Shown in pieces: positions 9,234 through 18,048 of a stretch of DNA of 64,000 nucleotides. Each line of letters starts with the position of its first letter. Position 1 is the first letter of the stretch. The stretch lies in the NCBI RefSeq assembly GCF_003347495.1, contig NZ_QCXY01000001.1, forward strand, positions 620,001-684,000, in the 5' to 3' direction. The notes under the pieces were generated by a model. That model saw nothing but the letters and a program-made list of their open reading frames with translations. It did no database searches and was not told the DNA's origin. The DNA comes from Pleomorphovibrio marinus. Its GTDB lineage: Bacteria; Bacteroidota; Bacteroidia; Cytophagales; Cyclobacteriaceae. Made by a program: the position numbers and the translations under genes.

Positions 9234-9839
9234 ATGGCTTTTGAACTTCCTGCATTACCCTATGAAAAAAATGCGCTAGAACCGCATATTGACGCTAAGA
9301 CCATGGAAATTCACCATGGCAAACATCACAATGCCTACGTAACCAACCTTAACAACGCTGTTAAGGGCACTGATCTGGAAAATAAAAGCATAGAAGAGAT
9401 CATGAAGAATGTTTCCTCAGCCTCTGGTGCTGTCAGAAACAACGGAGGCGGACATTATAACCACTCTCTCTTTTGGACCATACTTTCCCCAAAAGGTGGG
9501 GGAGAACCCAGTGGAGAGTTGGCCGATGCCATAAAAAGCAAGTTCGGCTCTTTCGATGCTTTCAAGGAAGAATTTGGCAAAGCAGCAGCTACCAGATTCG
9601 GTTCTGGTTGGGCTTGGCTTTGTATAGATGGGGGCGAACTGCATGTATGTTCTACTCCCAACCAAGACAATCCCCTGATGGATGTGGCGGAAACCCAAGG
9701 TACCCCTCTATTAGGATTAGACGTTTGGGAACATGCTTATTACCTAAATTACCAAAACAGAAGACCAGATTACATCAGTGCCTTTTGGTCTGTTGTGAAT
9801 TGGGATGAAGTCAGCAAGCGATATGCATCCGCAAAATAA
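9234..9839 (+). CDS. Superoxide dismutase, Fe/Mn family
   Basis: A 201-residue protein with all four metal ligands: His27 (in EIHHGKHH), His77 (in [10 protein letters not shown]), Asp163 and His167 (in DVWEHAYY). It lacks a signal peptide, so it acts in the cytoplasm, dismutating superoxide. Length and the RFGSGWAWL segment are typical. I cannot assign iron versus manganese; Bacteroidota enzymes are often cambialistic. It is transcribed alone, followed directly by a strong intrinsic terminator. Confidence 0.95.
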   Translation: MAFELPALPYEKNALEPHIDAKTMEIHHGKHHNAYVTNLNNAVKGTDLENKSIEEIMKNVSSASGAVRNNGGGHYNHSLFWTILSPKGGGEPSGELADAIKSKFGSFDAFKEEFGKAAATRFGSGWAWLCIDGGELHVCSTPNQDNPLMDVAETQGTPLLGLDVWEHAYYLNYQNRRPDYISAFWSVVNWDEVSKRYASAK

Positions 9840-9861
9840 TTGATTAGATAGTGTGATTAAT

Positions 9862-9896
9862 ATCCCCCAGGCCCTTTGGTTTGGGGGATTTTTTTT
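9862..9896 (+). terminator. Rho-independent terminator after superoxide dismutase
   Basis: The inverted repeat ATCCCCCA (9862-9869) / TGGGGGAT (9882-9889) forms an 8-bp stem followed by a run of eight T. It lies 23 bp after the stop codon. Confidence 0.85.
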
Positions 9897-9901
9897 GGTC
9901 T

Positions 9902-9950
9902 TACCAAATGTTGTACGGGCAACGTACAGTCAAAGTGTACGAATTTGGTA
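9902..9950. promoter_or_regulatory. Nested dyad symmetry upstream of the outer-membrane receptor gene
   Basis: An outer inverted repeat TACCAAAT (9902-9909) / ATTTGGTA (9943-9950) encloses a perfect 6-bp hairpin CGTACA (9923-9928) / TGTACG (9936-9941). A competing stem TGTAC (9912-9916) / GTACA (9924-9928) is also possible. It lies between the terminator and the receptor gene. Operator or structured leader are both possible; the function is inference. Confidence 0.4.
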
Positions 9951-10061
9951 CAATGTCTCTTGTTACAATATTTTCAATGTGCTGATTACTAGTATTTTAA
10001 AGGATTTTTTTCATTTGGCACTGCTTTTTCATTGGAAGGTTCTAAACATAAAAGCGTTACT

Positions 10062-12488
10062 ATGAAAGCTGTTCCTTTCTTTTTTGCATGTTACTTTGCA
10101 TTCTTTACACAAATTTCCTTTGCCCAAGAAACCACCCAAACCGTAAGTGGGCAATTAATCTCTCCTTTGGGTGAACCTTTGCTATTTGCCAATATTTCTC
10201 TTAAACTCGAAGAAGGTGGAGACCTGGTAGCCGGAGTGGTAAGTGACGAATCTGGGCTTTTCCTTATCCGCACCCAACGTACGGGTAAATTCTTCTTAAG
10301 CATCAGCAGCATGGGATACGAAACCATCGTTACACCCCAATTTGAACTTGGTGAAGGAGAAAATTTAGACCTTGGGGAAGTGACTATGGAAGAAATAGTC
10401 AGTGATTTATCTGAAGTGACTGTGCAGGCCGCCCGGGCACAAATTAGCATAGAAGCGGATAAAACTGTAGTGAATATTGAGGGGTCGGTAATGGCTGAAG
10501 GGAACACTGCCCTAGAGGTATTGGGACGTTCACCCGGTATTTTTGTGGATGCTGACGGAAATATCAGCTTGAACGGAAGAAGTGGTGTAATTGTGCTATT
10601 GGATGATAGGCAGACCTATATGAGTGCAGAGGATCTGGCTAATTTCCTGAGGGCGATGCCAGCGGATAATATCAAGAGCATAGAAATAATCAATAATCCA
10701 CCCGCTAGGTATGACGCCGAAGGCGCTGGTGGTGTCATCAACATAAAGCTCAAGAAAAACACAGTGAATGGCACCAATGGCAGTTTAAACATGGGTACTG
10801 GGTATAATGGACTCCATGCCCCATTTGGTGGAGCAAATATCAATGTAAAACGTGGAAAATGGTCTACCTCCGCTAGCCTGAACTACAGCGACTGGGCACG
10901 TTACCAGGATATTGAAATCTTTAGGAGGTTTCAGCTAGAGGAAGGGCTTTCGGCTTTTGACCAGAATGCCAGACTTAAATTGGTCAGGAGCAACTATTTC
11001 TTTAATGGGGCCGCAGACTACCAAATCAATGACCAACATAGCGTAGGGTTTAACTTGCAGGCCTCCATGCAAGACGGCAAAGAAGATGGCCTTTCCGAAA
11101 CATTGATCAGCAACCCAACCACCTCAGCCCTAAACAACCTGGAAGCCCTTAACGACAGCAGGTCGGGAAACAACCGCAATTTTGGAAACCTCCACTACGT
11201 AGGCAAACTGGATACCCTTGGGACCAAAATTACTGCAGACATCGACTTTACCCGAATGGACGCGGACAGCAGAAGTATGCTGAACAACCGCTATTGGATC
11301 AACGACGACACTGCAAATGTAGATAGGGATCGGATTCTGACCAACAACTGGATGAACTATTCCATTTTTACTGCTAAGGTAGATTTCACCAAACCACTTG
11401 GCAATGGCGGGACCCTAGAGGCAGGAGTAAAAGGGAGTTGGGTGAAATCAGATAATGATTTGGACATAGCAAAAAGTGCTGAGGAAGGCCCCTTTTTGCC
11501 TGACCCATCCAGCAATCACTTTATCTATCAAGAGAATGTTCTGGCCGCCTACACCAACTTCCAGATGCCCCTTGGCGATAAGTTTAACCTCCAAGCTGGG
11601 CTTCGTGCTGAATATTCTGACATCCTTGGCAATTCTATTACCATGAATCAGCAGAATGTGCAACAATATTTGGATTTTTTTCCTAATTTAAACCTTCAAC
11701 ACAAAATCAGTGACAATTACCAAATTGTTTACAATGCAAATAGACGAATCACCAGGCCCAATTACCGTCTGCTTAATCCCTTTGTTTTCTACATTGACCC
11801 CTTGACCATGGAGATAGGAAACCCCAATCTTACTCCACAATATGCAAATAACTTTGAAATGAACCATATCATTAAAGGTGCTTATCAGGTAGCTTTAAGT
11901 TATGCCAGAACCTATAACGCATTTGGCCAAATCCTGACCCAGGAAGAAGATACCCGTATGTCTTTTATTCAAATGCAAAACCTTGATGTCACCCAGCACC
12001 TAAATTTGAGGGTGGTCTTCCCCATAGAGGTTTCCGACAGCTACAGCATCAGCAATATGGTTCAAGGTAACGCCAATACCTTCCAAGCGCAGCTTGGTGA
12101 TGAATTGTTAGATGTAAGTCAGTTGTCCATGATGGCCCGAACTCAACATAATCTAGTATTACCTGATGGATGGAAAATGGAATTGACCGGGATGTATTTG
12201 AGCCCTTTTAGGGAGGGGCAATTAAAGTTAAAAGCAGTAGCCTGGGTGGATGCAGGGGTAACCAAAACATTCAAAAACAACTTAAGTGTAACCGTGAATG
12301 GTACCGACTTGTTGAGGTCACAGCGGTTCAGGGGAAACATATTATTTGATAACATCAACACCGATGTAGCTCAGTATAACCATATGCAAGGGGTGAGGCT
12401 TACCCTTAGGTGGAAATTCGCACAAGGAGAGAATTTCCGGGTGTCACAAAGAAGCGGTAGCACCGAGGAAAGAGACAGACTTGAATAG
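10062..12488 (+). CDS. Outer-membrane beta-barrel family receptor (TonB-dependent receptor-like)
   Basis: About 808 residues from the ATG at 10062, which gives a clean signal peptide ending ISFAQ. The mature N-terminus is a CarboxypepD_reg-like beta-sandwich (about residues 25-110). A plug region follows (GNTALEVLGRSPGIFVDADG and ...YDAEGAGGVINIKLKKN near residues 145-225), then a long beta-barrel. The barrel with alternating aromatic strands matches outer membrane beta-barrel family PF14905, a SusC-independent receptor group. The ligand is unknown. It is a single-gene unit between terminators. An upstream in-frame TTG at 10032 would spoil the signal peptide and is rejected. Confidence 0.88.
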   Translation: MKAVPFFFACYFAFFTQISFAQETTQTVSGQLISPLGEPLLFANISLKLEEGGDLVAGVVSDESGLFLIRTQRTGKFFLSISSMGYETIVTPQFELGEGENLDLGEVTMEEIVSDLSEVTVQAARAQISIEADKTVVNIEGSVMAEGNTALEVLGRSPGIFVDADGNISLNGRSGVIVLLDDRQTYMSAEDLANFLRAMPADNIKSIEIINNPPARYDAEGAGGVINIKLKKNTVNGTNGSLNMGTGYNGLHAPFGGANINVKRGKWSTSASLNYSDWARYQDIEIFRRFQLEEGLSAFDQNARLKLVRSNYFFNGAADYQINDQHSVGFNLQASMQDGKEDGLSETLISNPTTSALNNLEALNDSRSGNNRNFGNLHYVGKLDTLGTKITADIDFTRMDADSRSMLNNRYWINDDTANVDRDRILTNNWMNYSIFTAKVDFTKPLGNGGTLEAGVKGSWVKSDNDLDIAKSAEEGPFLPDPSSNHFIYQENVLAAYTNFQMPLGDKFNLQAGLRAEYSDILGNSITMNQQNVQQYLDFFPNLNLQHKISDNYQIVYNANRRITRPNYRLLNPFVFYIDPLTMEIGNPNLTPQYANNFEMNHIIKGAYQVALSYARTYNAFGQILTQEEDTRMSFIQMQNLDVTQHLNLRVVFPIEVSDSYSISNMVQGNANTFQAQLGDELLDVSQLSMMARTQHNLVLPDGWKMELTGMYLSPFREGQLKLKAVAWVDAGVTKTFKNNLSVTVNGTDLLRSQRFRGNILFDNINTDVAQYNHMQGVRLTLRWKFAQGENFRVSQRSGSTEERDRLE

Positions 12489-12517
12489 CCATTAAGATAA
12501 GGTTTTTTAACAATAGT

Positions 12518-12549
12518 AAAGGCAATGTCCAGTGGGCATTGCTTTTTTT
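12518..12549 (+). terminator. Rho-independent terminator after the beta-barrel receptor
   Basis: GCAATG (12522-12527) pairs with CATTGC (12537-12542), extended by A/T pairs, followed by seven T. It lies about 30 bp after the receptor stop codon. Confidence 0.75.
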
Positions 12550-12563
12550 ATGGCAAACTAACA

Positions 12564-12593
12564 TTGACTCAAAAATTGTGCAGAATAATATTG
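12564..12593 (+). promoter_or_regulatory. Candidate promoter for the rsbQ-kinase pair
   Basis: TTG at 12564-12566 and TAATATTG at 12586-12593 are separated by 19 bp; the second matches seven of eight positions of TAnnTTTG treated loosely. Its position, 55 bp upstream of the rsbQ ATG, is reasonable. Confidence 0.4.
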
Positions 12594-12648
12594 GTAAATC
12601 AATAATCATTTACTAACTAAGCAGGGGTATACCCAACTATGGAACAAT

Positions 12649-13449
12649 ATGGACATATTGAAACGAAATAACATCATCCGCTTTGGAAGGGGGGCCGTCC
12701 CTATGCTTTTTTCCCATGGGTATGGCTGTGACCAGAATATGTGGAGGTACATAACCTCGGCCTTCGAGGAAGATTATGAGGTTTACCTATTTGACCACGT
12801 GGGGTCGGGAAGGTCTCAGGAAAATGCTTATGATCCGGAAAAATACAGTTCTCTTGAAGGTTATGCATCCGATGTTGTGGAAATTTGTGAATGCCTGGGA
12901 TTAAAAGACACTATTTTCGTGGGCCATTCCGTCAGTGCCATGATTGGGGTTTTGGCAAGTATCAAAAGGCCTTCCCTTTTTAGCCAACTTATAATGGTGG
13001 GCCCTTCAGCTAAATACATTAATCAAAACGGTTATTTTGGAGGTTTCAATGAAAGCGACATTATGGAATTGGTTGAAACCCTAGAAAGCAACTACCTAGG
13101 TTGGGCTAGTCACATAGCACCCGTTATTACAGGTAGACCCGATAAACCGGAATTCAGCGACGAACTAAATAATAGTTTCTGCAGTATGAACCCCGACATT
13201 GCAAAACAATTTGCAAAGGTGACATTTTTGGGGGACAATAGAAAAGACTTACCTAAAGTGACTATCCCTAGTTTGGTGATACAGAGTAACCCGGACACCA
13301 TAGCCCCTGTTGAAGTGGGAAAATATATTCAATCCGAAATCCCAAATTGTGAATATATTGAACTAGATTCACCTGGGCATTGTCCCCATTTGACAGAACC
13401 CCAACAAACTATTGCAGCGATTAAATCTTACCTTAACCTCTCAAAGTGA
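12649..13449 (+). CDS. rsbQ: RsbQ-like alpha/beta hydrolase (stress-signalling cofactor)
   Basis: A 266-residue cytoplasmic hydrolase that closely follows Bacillus subtilis RsbQ along its length: SHGYGCDQNMW, FDHVGSGRS, GHSVSAMIG, PSLFSQLIMVGPS and SPGHCPHL. The triad is Ser94, Asp216 and His244. RsbQ makes or releases a hydrophobic ligand sensed by the PAS domain of the phosphatase RsbP; the same fold gave rise to the plant strigolactone/karrikin receptors. Here the partner is a PAS histidine kinase whose GTG start overlaps the stop (GTGA), so the two are co-translated. This fits a ligand-producing enzyme feeding its own sensor. Confidence 0.88.
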   Translation: MDILKRNNIIRFGRGAVPMLFSHGYGCDQNMWRYITSAFEEDYEVYLFDHVGSGRSQENAYDPEKYSSLEGYASDVVEICECLGLKDTIFVGHSVSAMIGVLASIKRPSLFSQLIMVGPSAKYINQNGYFGGFNESDIMELVETLESNYLGWASHIAPVITGRPDKPEFSDELNNSFCSMNPDIAKQFAKVTFLGDNRKDLPKVTIPSLVIQSNPDTIAPVEVGKYIQSEIPNCEYIELDSPGHCPHLTEPQQTIAAIKSYLNLSK

Positions 13450-14579
13450 CTAAGCCCACAAATTCTGCACTTCTTGAAGATTTTTTTGAATTTGCGCCAT
13501 GTGGTTTTGCCACCATTGACGCCGGAGGGTTGGTGCATAGGGTCAATCACACCCTATTAGGTTGGCTGAACCAATCTAGGGAACAAGTGGAAGGCAAGCA
13601 GAATTTCAGAAATTGGTTTGAAGTGGGGAACAGGATCTTTTTGGACACCCATTTCTTTCCTTTATTGAAAATGCAAGGAGAGCTTAAGGAGGTGAGCCTT
13701 GCCCTGAAAACCATTGATGGCAGAAAAATTCCCGTATTGGTAGGTGCCAATAAACTGAACCATCCTCAGAAACCTTTAGGAGAATACAGGGTTACTTTGC
13801 TGGATATAAGCCAACGAAAATCCTTTGAACAAGAGCTTATCAAGTACAGGAAATCTCTGGAGCAAAACAACCAAAAGCTAAAGCAAATTAACGAAGGGCT
13901 GGAGGCATTTACCCGGGCAGCCTCCCATGACCTGAATGCTCCCCTCAATACCATTGCAGGATTGGTAGGACTGTTGGGTCAAAATATCCCTACAGGTTCG
14001 AAGCATTCCTATTTCCTTGAACTAATTCATAGAAACATCCACCGGATGAAAATTACCCTCAAGGATTTATTGGACTATGCCAAGCAGGATGGCTACAGTT
14101 CAACTCTGGAAAATATCCCCCTACAGGAAGTGGCGAGAGAGGCAATGGAATTAATAAGAGAGGAAATTGAGAGAAGCAAGGCCTCCATCAATATTGCAGA
14201 ACTACCGATGGCACGTGGCAACCGCATACAACTCACTAGGGTATTTCAAAATTTGTTTTCAAATGCCATAAAATACAGATCAGAAGATAGCCCCGTCATC
14301 CATGTTTATGGAGAAAGCTCGGATAATACCCATACCATTCATGTAAGAGACAACGGAATAGGATTTGACATGTCCTATGCCGATAAGATTTTTGGGTTTC
14401 TGGAGCGGCTCCACAGCCATGATGATATAGAGGGTACAGGAATAGGGCTGGCTTTGTGTAAGAAAATTGTGGAACAACATGGTGGTAAGATTTACGCTTA
14501 CTCTCAAGTTGGAAAGGGGAGCACTTTCACCTTTCAACTCCCAAATATAAGCCGTGGGCATAAATTGGATAATAATTAA
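13446..14579 (+). CDS. PAS domain sensor histidine kinase paired with RsbQ
   Basis: 377 residues, no membrane segment. The N-terminal PAS domain spans about residues 8-125 (FFEFAPCGFATIDAGG...), followed by a short coiled coil at about 125-155. The HisKA helix has the phospho-acceptor His161 in AASHDLNAPLNTI. The HATPase domain has the N box (FQNLFSNAIKY), G1 box (DNGIGFD) and G2 box (GTGIGLALCKKIV). There is no receiver domain and no adjacent response regulator, so its output partner is elsewhere. It starts at a GTG overlapping the rsbQ stop by 4 bp. In B. subtilis the RsbQ partner RsbP is a PAS-PP2C phosphatase; a kinase occupies that place here. Confidence 0.88.
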   Translation: MTKPTNSALLEDFFEFAPCGFATIDAGGLVHRVNHTLLGWLNQSREQVEGKQNFRNWFEVGNRIFLDTHFFPLLKMQGELKEVSLALKTIDGRKIPVLVGANKLNHPQKPLGEYRVTLLDISQRKSFEQELIKYRKSLEQNNQKLKQINEGLEAFTRAASHDLNAPLNTIAGLVGLLGQNIPTGSKHSYFLELIHRNIHRMKITLKDLLDYAKQDGYSSTLENIPLQEVAREAMELIREEIERSKASINIAELPMARGNRIQLTRVFQNLFSNAIKYRSEDSPVIHVYGESSDNTHTIHVRDNGIGFDMSYADKIFGFLERLHSHDDIEGTGIGLALCKKIVEQHGGKIYAYSQVGKGSTFTFQLPNISRGHKLDNN

Positions 14580-14588
14580 CTTTCAATG

Positions 14589-14616
14589 GGTAGGGAAAGG
14601 AAAAATTAGCCCTACC
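14589..14616 (+). other. Intergenic 7-bp hairpin
   Basis: GGTAGGG (14589-14595) is complementary to CCCTACC (14610-14616), lying between the kinase stop and the oxidoreductase start. There is no T-run, so it is not a classical terminator; it may be an attenuator or mRNA-stabilising stem. Confidence 0.35.
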
Positions 14617-14641
14617 TGAATGCATATTAAGGTTTTAAACC

Positions 14642-15718
14642 ATGGAAAAAACCGACAACATCCTACAGGTTGGGGTACTTGGCTGTGGTCCCATTGCCCA
14701 ATTTGCGCATCTGGAAGCTTGCCAGAAAGCACCCAATGTAAAATTATATGCGGTATGTGACCAGGCAGAGAATTTGGCCAAAAAGATGGGGAACTTCTAC
14801 GGTGCCGAAAAGGTGTATACCGATTACGGGGAGATGTTGGCTGACCCCTCCCTGGATGCGGTAATTGTTGCCACCTCGGATCCTTTCCACCTTAATGCCG
14901 CCCTCCAGGCCATACTTGCCAGGAAACATGTGCTGGTGGAAAAGCCACTGGGAACCGATTTGGAAGAGGCAATTGCCTTGGGCGAGGAAGTGACCCGCTC
15001 CGGGCTTCATATGCAAGTGGGGCATATGAAAAGGTTTGACCCTGGCATCGTTTCTGCCAAGCAGTTTATCCGTAAGGATTTGGGCACCATTGTGGCGTAC
15101 AAGGGCTGGTATGCCGATTCTACCCACCGGTACGACATGACCGATAGCACCCAACCCTTGCCCCATACCAGTACCATTTCCAAAAAACCCAGTATAGATC
15201 CCAAAGCCGATTTGGAGAAATATTACATGCTGGCCCATGGCAGCCATTTGCTGGATACGGCCCGATTTTTGGCAGGCCCCATCAGCAGTATCCACGCTAG
15301 ACTCAAAAGGGAGGGTGACATGTATTGTTGGTTTATGGATACGGTGTTTGAAAGTGGTGCTAATGGGCATCTGGACCTTACTGTGGCCGTGCGCATGGAT
15401 TGGCACGAGGGCTTCCACCTCTACGGCACAGAGGGCAGCGTATTGGGTAAGATTTATAACCCATGGTATTTCAAAACCAGCGAGGTAACTTGTTTTTCTG
15501 CAAAACAAGGAGAATACCGGCAAGTTTTGGACAACAAGGCACATTTCTTTAAAAACCAGCTAGGTGCATTTGCCCAAAGTATTTTGACCGGAGACCCCAA
15601 TCATGGATCGAACTTGGACGATGGCATCGCCTCCATAAAAGCCATGCTGGCCATTCATAAGTCGGTGGTCAAAGGGGAGCGGATTTGGTTAGATACCATC
15701 AAGCAAGGAGTGTTATAA
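14642..15718 (+). CDS. Gfo/Idh/MocA family oxidoreductase
   Basis: A 358-residue cytoplasmic NAD(P)-dependent dehydrogenase. The N-terminal Rossmann motif is VGVLGCGPIAQFAH (about residues 10-23), and the EKPLG motif with the catalytic lysine is near residue 100. The C-terminal alpha/beta domain includes AHGSHLLDTARFL. It probably acts on a sugar, inositol or sugar acid. Together with the TIM-barrel isomerase at 16196 it forms a common dehydrogenase/isomerase pair in carbohydrate loci. The 477-bp gap between the two is filled entirely by repeat units that begin at this gene's stop codon. There is no signal peptide. Confidence 0.88.
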   Translation: MEKTDNILQVGVLGCGPIAQFAHLEACQKAPNVKLYAVCDQAENLAKKMGNFYGAEKVYTDYGEMLADPSLDAVIVATSDPFHLNAALQAILARKHVLVEKPLGTDLEEAIALGEEVTRSGLHMQVGHMKRFDPGIVSAKQFIRKDLGTIVAYKGWYADSTHRYDMTDSTQPLPHTSTISKKPSIDPKADLEKYYMLAHGSHLLDTARFLAGPISSIHARLKREGDMYCWFMDTVFESGANGHLDLTVAVRMDWHEGFHLYGTEGSVLGKIYNPWYFKTSEVTCFSAKQGEYRQVLDNKAHFFKNQLGAFAQSILTGDPNHGSNLDDGIASIKAMLAIHKSVVKGERIWLDTIKQGVL

Positions 15719-16198
15719 AATCGAGCATGCCTACCGGTTTACCAGTCGCAGGCATGGCCAGGCATGCATGACGCGCACGGGAGACACCGGGATAATTATT
15801 GTAACGGGACAGGCTCCCCAATCGATTCCGATGGCTATCGGGACGGGGCAAGCTACCTGCCGACGTTACCAACCTTCTGGCAGGTGTGAAAACTGAAAAA
15901 TAATTACAAACATATGAAATCGAGCCTGTCCTGACGGCAGTCAGGGCATGACGCAAGCGACGCACGGAGGGATGATTATCATGGCGAGATTCCATGTGGC
16001 CATTGAAAAGAAAATATAAACACATGAAATCGAGCCTGTCCTGACGGCAGTCAGGGCATGACGAGCACGTCACACACTGGGATGCCCCGATAGCTATCGG
16101 GGAGATGCGAGATTCCCCCGAAGCGAGTTCCCCGAATCAAGTTCGGGGCAGGCAGGGGCAGGCTATATGGCCTTTAAAAAACAAATTATAATCATATG
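15716..16198 (+). repeat. Three tandem ATGAAA-bounded intergenic repeat units
   Basis: Unit 1 (15716-15913) is divergent and starts at the TAA stop of the oxidoreductase (TAAAATCGAGC). Unit 2 (15914-16023) and unit 3 (16024-16195) both start ATGAAATCGAGCCTG and carry the CCTGACGGCAGTCAGG hairpin. Unit 3 also has the perfect dyad CCCCGATAGCTATCGGGG. Each ends in a motif like ATAAACACATGAAA or ATAATCATATGAAA. The last ATGAAA is the start codon of the next gene. Confidence 0.85.
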
Positions 16199-17038
16199 AA
16201 ATTAGGAATATTTGCCAGAACCTACCATACCCAAGACCTGGAACAATTATTTTCCAGTATTTCCAAAGATGGTTTGTCTGTGGTGCATTTTAATATGTCC
16301 TGTGCCGGGCTGGATGCACTTCCCGAAACCGTGCCGGAAGGATTTCCAGAGTATATCAAGGGGTTGGCAGAAATGTTTCGGGTAGAGTTGGGGGGCATAT
16401 CGGCCACTTATAATATGATCCATCCAGATCCGGCCATACGACATGCCGGTGCTAGATCATTACAGGAATTGGCTGCGGCAGCATCCAGCATGCAGGTAAA
16501 GCTAGTTAGTCTTTGCACAGGCAGCAGGGATCCGGACAAGTGGAAATGGCATCCAGAGAATTCAAGTAAGGCATCATGGAAGCAGCTTTTATTGTCCATG
16601 GAAGAGGCGATCAGGGTTACCGAAACGTTTGGAACCCTTCTCGGCATTGAGCCAGAGCAAGAGAACATCGTGAAAACACCAGCATTGGCAAAGAAGCTCC
16701 TAACGGAACTTCAGGAACCCAGGCTGCGCATTATCCTGGATCCCGCCAACCTGTTTCAGACCGCCTCATCCAGGGAGGCAGTCACCCGGGCTATGGATTC
16801 CGCCATGGATTTGCTGAAAGGACACATTGCCATGGCCCATGCCAAGGACAGGACCTTGGAAGGAAAGGTGGTAAGACCTGGCAAGGGGGCAGTGGATTTT
16901 GGGTGGTTTTTGCAATCCTTAGTAAGGACTGGGTTCCAAGGCCCGTTGATTATGCATGGTTTGGACGAGGCAGAGGTTCCGGAGGCTAGTGACTTTTTGC
17001 TGGATTTAATAAATGATGGCAAAAACAGAGGGTACTGA
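16196..17038 (+). CDS. Sugar phosphate isomerase/epimerase family TIM-barrel protein
   Basis: A 280-residue cytoplasmic protein of the AP endonuclease family 2 / xylose isomerase-like TIM-barrel superfamily (PF01261). Supporting segments are LGGISATYNMIHPD, LVSLCTGSRD, LLGIEPEQENIV, LRIILDPANLF, IAMAHAKDR and GPLIMHGLDEAEV, which place metal-binding Glu, Asp and His residues at strand ends. The start ATGAAATTAGG is supplied by the end of a repeat unit, so expression may depend on the repeat leader or on read-through from the oxidoreductase gene. The substrate is unknown. Confidence 0.85.
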   Translation: MKLGIFARTYHTQDLEQLFSSISKDGLSVVHFNMSCAGLDALPETVPEGFPEYIKGLAEMFRVELGGISATYNMIHPDPAIRHAGARSLQELAAAASSMQVKLVSLCTGSRDPDKWKWHPENSSKASWKQLLLSMEEAIRVTETFGTLLGIEPEQENIVKTPALAKKLLTELQEPRLRIILDPANLFQTASSREAVTRAMDSAMDLLKGHIAMAHAKDRTLEGKVVRPGKGAVDFGWFLQSLVRTGFQGPLIMHGLDEAEVPEASDFLLDLINDGKNRGY

Positions 17039-17076
17039 GGCACCTAAAATAAGCCAAAGGAAAAAGAAATGAGTCT

Positions 17077-17207
17077 CCCGCAGATTCCGCTGATACCCGT
17101 TTTCGCAAGTAAACTGGATTAACAATCAGTGCAAAGAATACCCTTTCGTGTGGTTTACCTTTTTTTATGGTAAAATCACCTCTGCGCCAATCTGCGAAAT
17201 CCGCGGG
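17077..17207. repeat. Inverted pair of short GC-rich repeats
   Basis: CCCGCAGATTCCGCTGAT at 17077-17094 matches the reverse complement of 17190-17207 at 15 of 18 positions. The motif family (ATCTGCGAAATCCGCGGG-like) looks like a dispersed intergenic repeat. The arms are 95 bp apart and flank AT-rich sequence, resembling a small palindromic element. Confidence 0.5.
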
Positions 17208-18048
17208 CAACCCTTTTCCACCAAGATCCAGGAATTCTCACCTTTTTTGCAGGAACCTGTTTCCCCAATAAATTGGATGAATAGAGATTTTAGGAATATT
17301 AATCCCTAACTTGAATAAAATTTACGTGTTATACGATCTGGATCCCCATTTTCTCGATAAATTTTCTGGTATGATTCGGGAACTCATTTAGGTACCATTC
17401 CTCATTGATCCTTTTTTTTTATAAGCTAGGGTTTAACAAAACAGCCTAGAGGGAATTCCTTGTTATAAGTTCACCCAATAGTAGTCTTTTACAGGACTTA
17501 AATTGAAAATAATATCGGGACGCTATTAGGAACCATTTATGGGTAGAAAAAGCATAAAATCTAGGGCAACGCACTGCCTTTAGGTACGGAATATGCTTGA
17601 CGGTACCAGTGCAATCGGCAATTTGTAATGCCTAATCAAGCGGTGTAATCCAGCTTTTTTGGACAAATTCTGTTAAATTCAGCACTTACACCTTTTCTGA
17701 CACTTAACTGATATGGATTGTATCCTGAATTGAACCTCAACTAAATGGACTTATGCAAACGAATACTGGTATGGAAACCTGGCTTAGTGATTCGGTTCCG
17801 GAGATCCCGATCCTGCTGCAACCAGTGGCCCCAGCACTGACCCAATCGACAAAGGAGGGGACTGCTTATTTGGAAATTTTAAAAAGACACCGGAAGAAAA
17901 CCTTAAACCACCAGGGACGGTCGGATAAAAAAAAACTGCTCCACTGTTTTGGGCCTCTTCTTTCATGCCACCGAACATTATCAAAGACATGTTGGGCAGT
18001 TATTGGTAACGTTGAGTGTGGTGAAAGCGGAAAATTAAAAGGATTAGA
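17208..18048. other. Long non-coding stretch, no gene recognised
   Basis: About 840 bp with no convincing gene. The only long plus-strand frame (17753-18052) is rich in Lys/His/Thr without any recognisable domain and runs into the channel gene start. A short minus-strand frame near 17300-17400 reads as a helical peptide ending FIEKMGIQIV and may be the tail of a dead gene. No tRNA or clear structure was seen. Confidence 0.5.

Noticed and set aside
15699-16073. Minus-strand reading frame of 124 codons over the repeat region
   Set aside because: It is a translation of the intergenic repeat units, with no domain; the same artefact appears at 25430-25681 on the plus strand.
17300-17400. Minus-strand peptide ending FIEKMGIQIV
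   Set aside because: Possibly a dead-gene tail, but too short and without a recognisable family to annotate.
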